Source: CANLBN01 sp965230205
GTDB lineage: Bacteria; Pseudomonadota; Gammaproteobacteria; Pseudomonadales; Cellvibrionaceae
Direction of reading: 5' to 3'
Assembly (NCBI GenBank): GCA_965230205.1
Contig: OZ245996.1
Location: 1,364,001-1,428,000 of the forward strand
Length of the DNA: 64,000 nucleotides
Shown here piece by piece: positions 62,862-64,000 of the stretch (its first letter is position 1; every line of letters begins with the position of its first letter). Under the pieces are notes generated by a model, which was given only the letters and a program-made list of their open reading frames with translations, was not told where the DNA came from and made no database searches. Made by a program: the position numbers and the translations under genes.

Positions 62862-63641
62862 ATGTCTACAAATGCTCCCGTTATGTTTATCAGCCATGGT
62901 GCACCTACGTTTGCATTATCTCCTGGCAAAGCGGGTAGGTTGCTTCGACGTATAGGTAAGCGGCTGGCTCAGGTCAAAGGCATTGCAATACTATCGCCTC
63001 ATTGGATAACACACCACCAAGAAATATCTGCCGGTGAAAGCCCGGCGACTTTTCATGATTTTGGTGGGTTTGCTGATGACCTATACACTATCAGCTATCC
63101 AGCGCCTGGTGATCCCAGCTTGGCTCGGAATATACAAAACAAACTAACACAGAATGGAATATCGTCTTTGCTTAATACAGAGCGAGGTCGAGACCATGGT
63201 GTTTGGGTGCCAATGCTGCATCTCTTGCCTGATGCAAATATTCCTATCATTCAATTATCTTTGAAGCATCGCTCTTCCTGGGAAGAGATTGTCAACTTAG
63301 GTAGCTATCTCCGAGTGTTACGTGAGCAGGGCATTGCGATTATTGGCTCAGGCAGTTTGACCCACAATTTGTCGGACATGCACTGGTCAGCCAAAACGCC
63401 TGCCGATTATGCCGTTCAGTTTCAGCATGCCGTTAGGCAGCATATCTTGCATCGGGAATATAGTGAGTTGATTCACCGTGCAAAATCACTTCCCGGTTTT
63501 GCTAAATCTCACCCGACGGATGAACATTATTTGCCACTGCTATTTGCAATTGGAGCATTAACACCAGAGGATCGCCCTTCTGTATTAGAAGGCGATATTG
63601 TTTACGGTTCTCTATCGATGGAGTCTTATTTTTGGTGTTAA
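62862..63641 (+). CDS. Extradiol ring-cleavage dioxygenase, LigB/DODA type (YgiD-like)
   Basis: Class III extradiol dioxygenase of 259 residues. Metal-binding histidines are seen in FISHGAPTFAL and LSPHWITHHQ, and the conserved DHGVWVPMLHLLPD and GSGSLTHNLSDM follow, as in YgiD, the 4,5-DOPA extradiol dioxygenase family. I place the start at ATG 62862 (MSTNAPVMF) with AAGAGG upstream; the longer in-frame ATG 62796 overlaps the glutathione transferase. The next frame ends 10 bp before this start, so the two genes are translationally linked. The natural substrate is unknown. Confidence 0.88.
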   Translation: MSTNAPVMFISHGAPTFALSPGKAGRLLRRIGKRLAQVKGIAILSPHWITHHQEISAGESPATFHDFGGFADDLYTISYPAPGDPSLARNIQNKLTQNGISSLLNTERGRDHGVWVPMLHLLPDANIPIIQLSLKHRSSWEEIVNLGSYLRVLREQGIAIIGSGSLTHNLSDMHWSAKTPADYAVQFQHAVRQHILHREYSELIHRAKSLPGFAKSHPTDEHYLPLLFAIGALTPEDRPSVLEGDIVYGSLSMESYFWC

Positions 63642-64000
63642 TATTTTAAAAGAAAAATCCTACTATCCTAAGAAACGATAATACTTGTCGGAAATTGCTA
63701 TATTCATGTCATATATTGCTTAATTATTATTTTGATTGACTTCATCTGAAGTCGAAAGCGATACTTGAAAGAATACGAAGCAAAAACTCATATGCATTAA
63801 AAGCTCTATCTATAAAAATAGTTGAATTTCAAGTGGCGTGAAATTTGACCGATTGTGACGGTTATGCACGAAACGTTGACAAAGTGTATTGATTCATATT
63901 CTGTTCAGGTTTGGCGCGTTACAATAGTGAGATAAGCTCACGAGTTAGATGGCATGGCTCCAGTAACATGAGTCACAGGCTCATCAATTCAGAATAGATA
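63642..64000. other. Region after the last gene, no recognised gene
   Basis: No convincing ORF. TTGACA at 63876-63881 and TACAAT at 63920-63925 look like promoter elements but are not spaced to form one promoter together. The stretch may hold the promoter for a gene beyond the window. Confidence 0.4.

Noticed and set aside
1..64000. tRNA, rRNA and CRISPR arrays
   Set aside because: I looked for cloverleaf-like segments, conserved rRNA stretches and regularly spaced repeats and saw none; I could not run a dedicated search program.

Overview
The window reads as ordinary chromosome of a marine-type gammaproteobacterium of moderate, fairly AT-rich composition. The evidence is conserved gene order seen in Pseudomonas and its relatives: argH next to an AlgZ/AlgR-type two-component pair, hemC-hemD-hemX-hemY, oxyR near recG, ubiC-ubiA next to phoB-phoR, and pstCAB-phoU. 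I cannot name the genus from sequence alone; a Cellvibrionales-like or related marine lineage is my best guess. I found no rRNA, tRNA, CRISPR array, prophage or insertion sequence with a transposase. Coding density is high on both strands.

Layout. 0-4.4 kb: the end of a PutA-type gene, then a polar amino-acid ABC transporter operon (binding protein, two permeases, ATPase) and an EamA exporter. 4.5-9.3 kb: a Zur-like repressor, a decayed ORF, a small unknown gene and polA, followed by a possible small RNA with a strong terminator. 9.3-11.3 kb: a porin, a lipoprotein and a YciA-type thioesterase. 11.5-25 kb is a phosphate region: pstC-pstA-pstB-phoU, a M48 protease, yaaA, a second lipoprotein related to the first, pstS, a DUF938 methyltransferase, a DUF482 acetyltransferase-like gene, phoR and phoB. 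Pho-box-like sequences lie before pstC, pstS and phoB, so PhoB probably controls all three units. 24-27.4 kb: ubiA and ubiC, separated by a 161-bp MITE-like element, and a YbaK-HDOD protein.

27.7-31.2 kb holds an ECF sigma factor, its anti-sigma factor, a Tat-exported SorA-like sulfite dehydrogenase and a two-haem cytochrome c. This looks like a self-contained sulfite-oxidation and stress module with two RNA hairpins that could tune expression. 31.2-38.1 kb carries recG, a small unknown gene, oxyR, recQ and an SDR-family gene. 38.3-42.9 kb is one giant gene for a membrane protein that joins about 13 Ycf48-like propeller repeats to a KAP-type P-loop NTPase; it is the most unusual gene here. 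42.9-47.4 kb is the haem operon hemC-D-X-Y.

47.6-54.1 kb is a cassette lying between hemC and algR: a TetR regulator, an MMPL/RND transporter, a LolA-like periplasmic protein, an outer-membrane barrel, a P-loop kinase-like protein and a DUF4442 protein. Three copies of the palindrome TGACGnnnCGTCA lie before the TetR gene and before the transporter and are likely its operators. 54.1-57.6 kb: AlgR/AlgZ-like pair and argH. 57.6-60 kb: a PNPOx-fold protein, a small membrane protein, a CPBP protease and a DUF2799 lipoprotein. 60.3-63.6 kb: a LysR regulator divergent from DoxX, a Xi-class glutathione transferase and an extradiol (LigB/DODA-type) dioxygenase, probably a quinone or aromatic-stress group.
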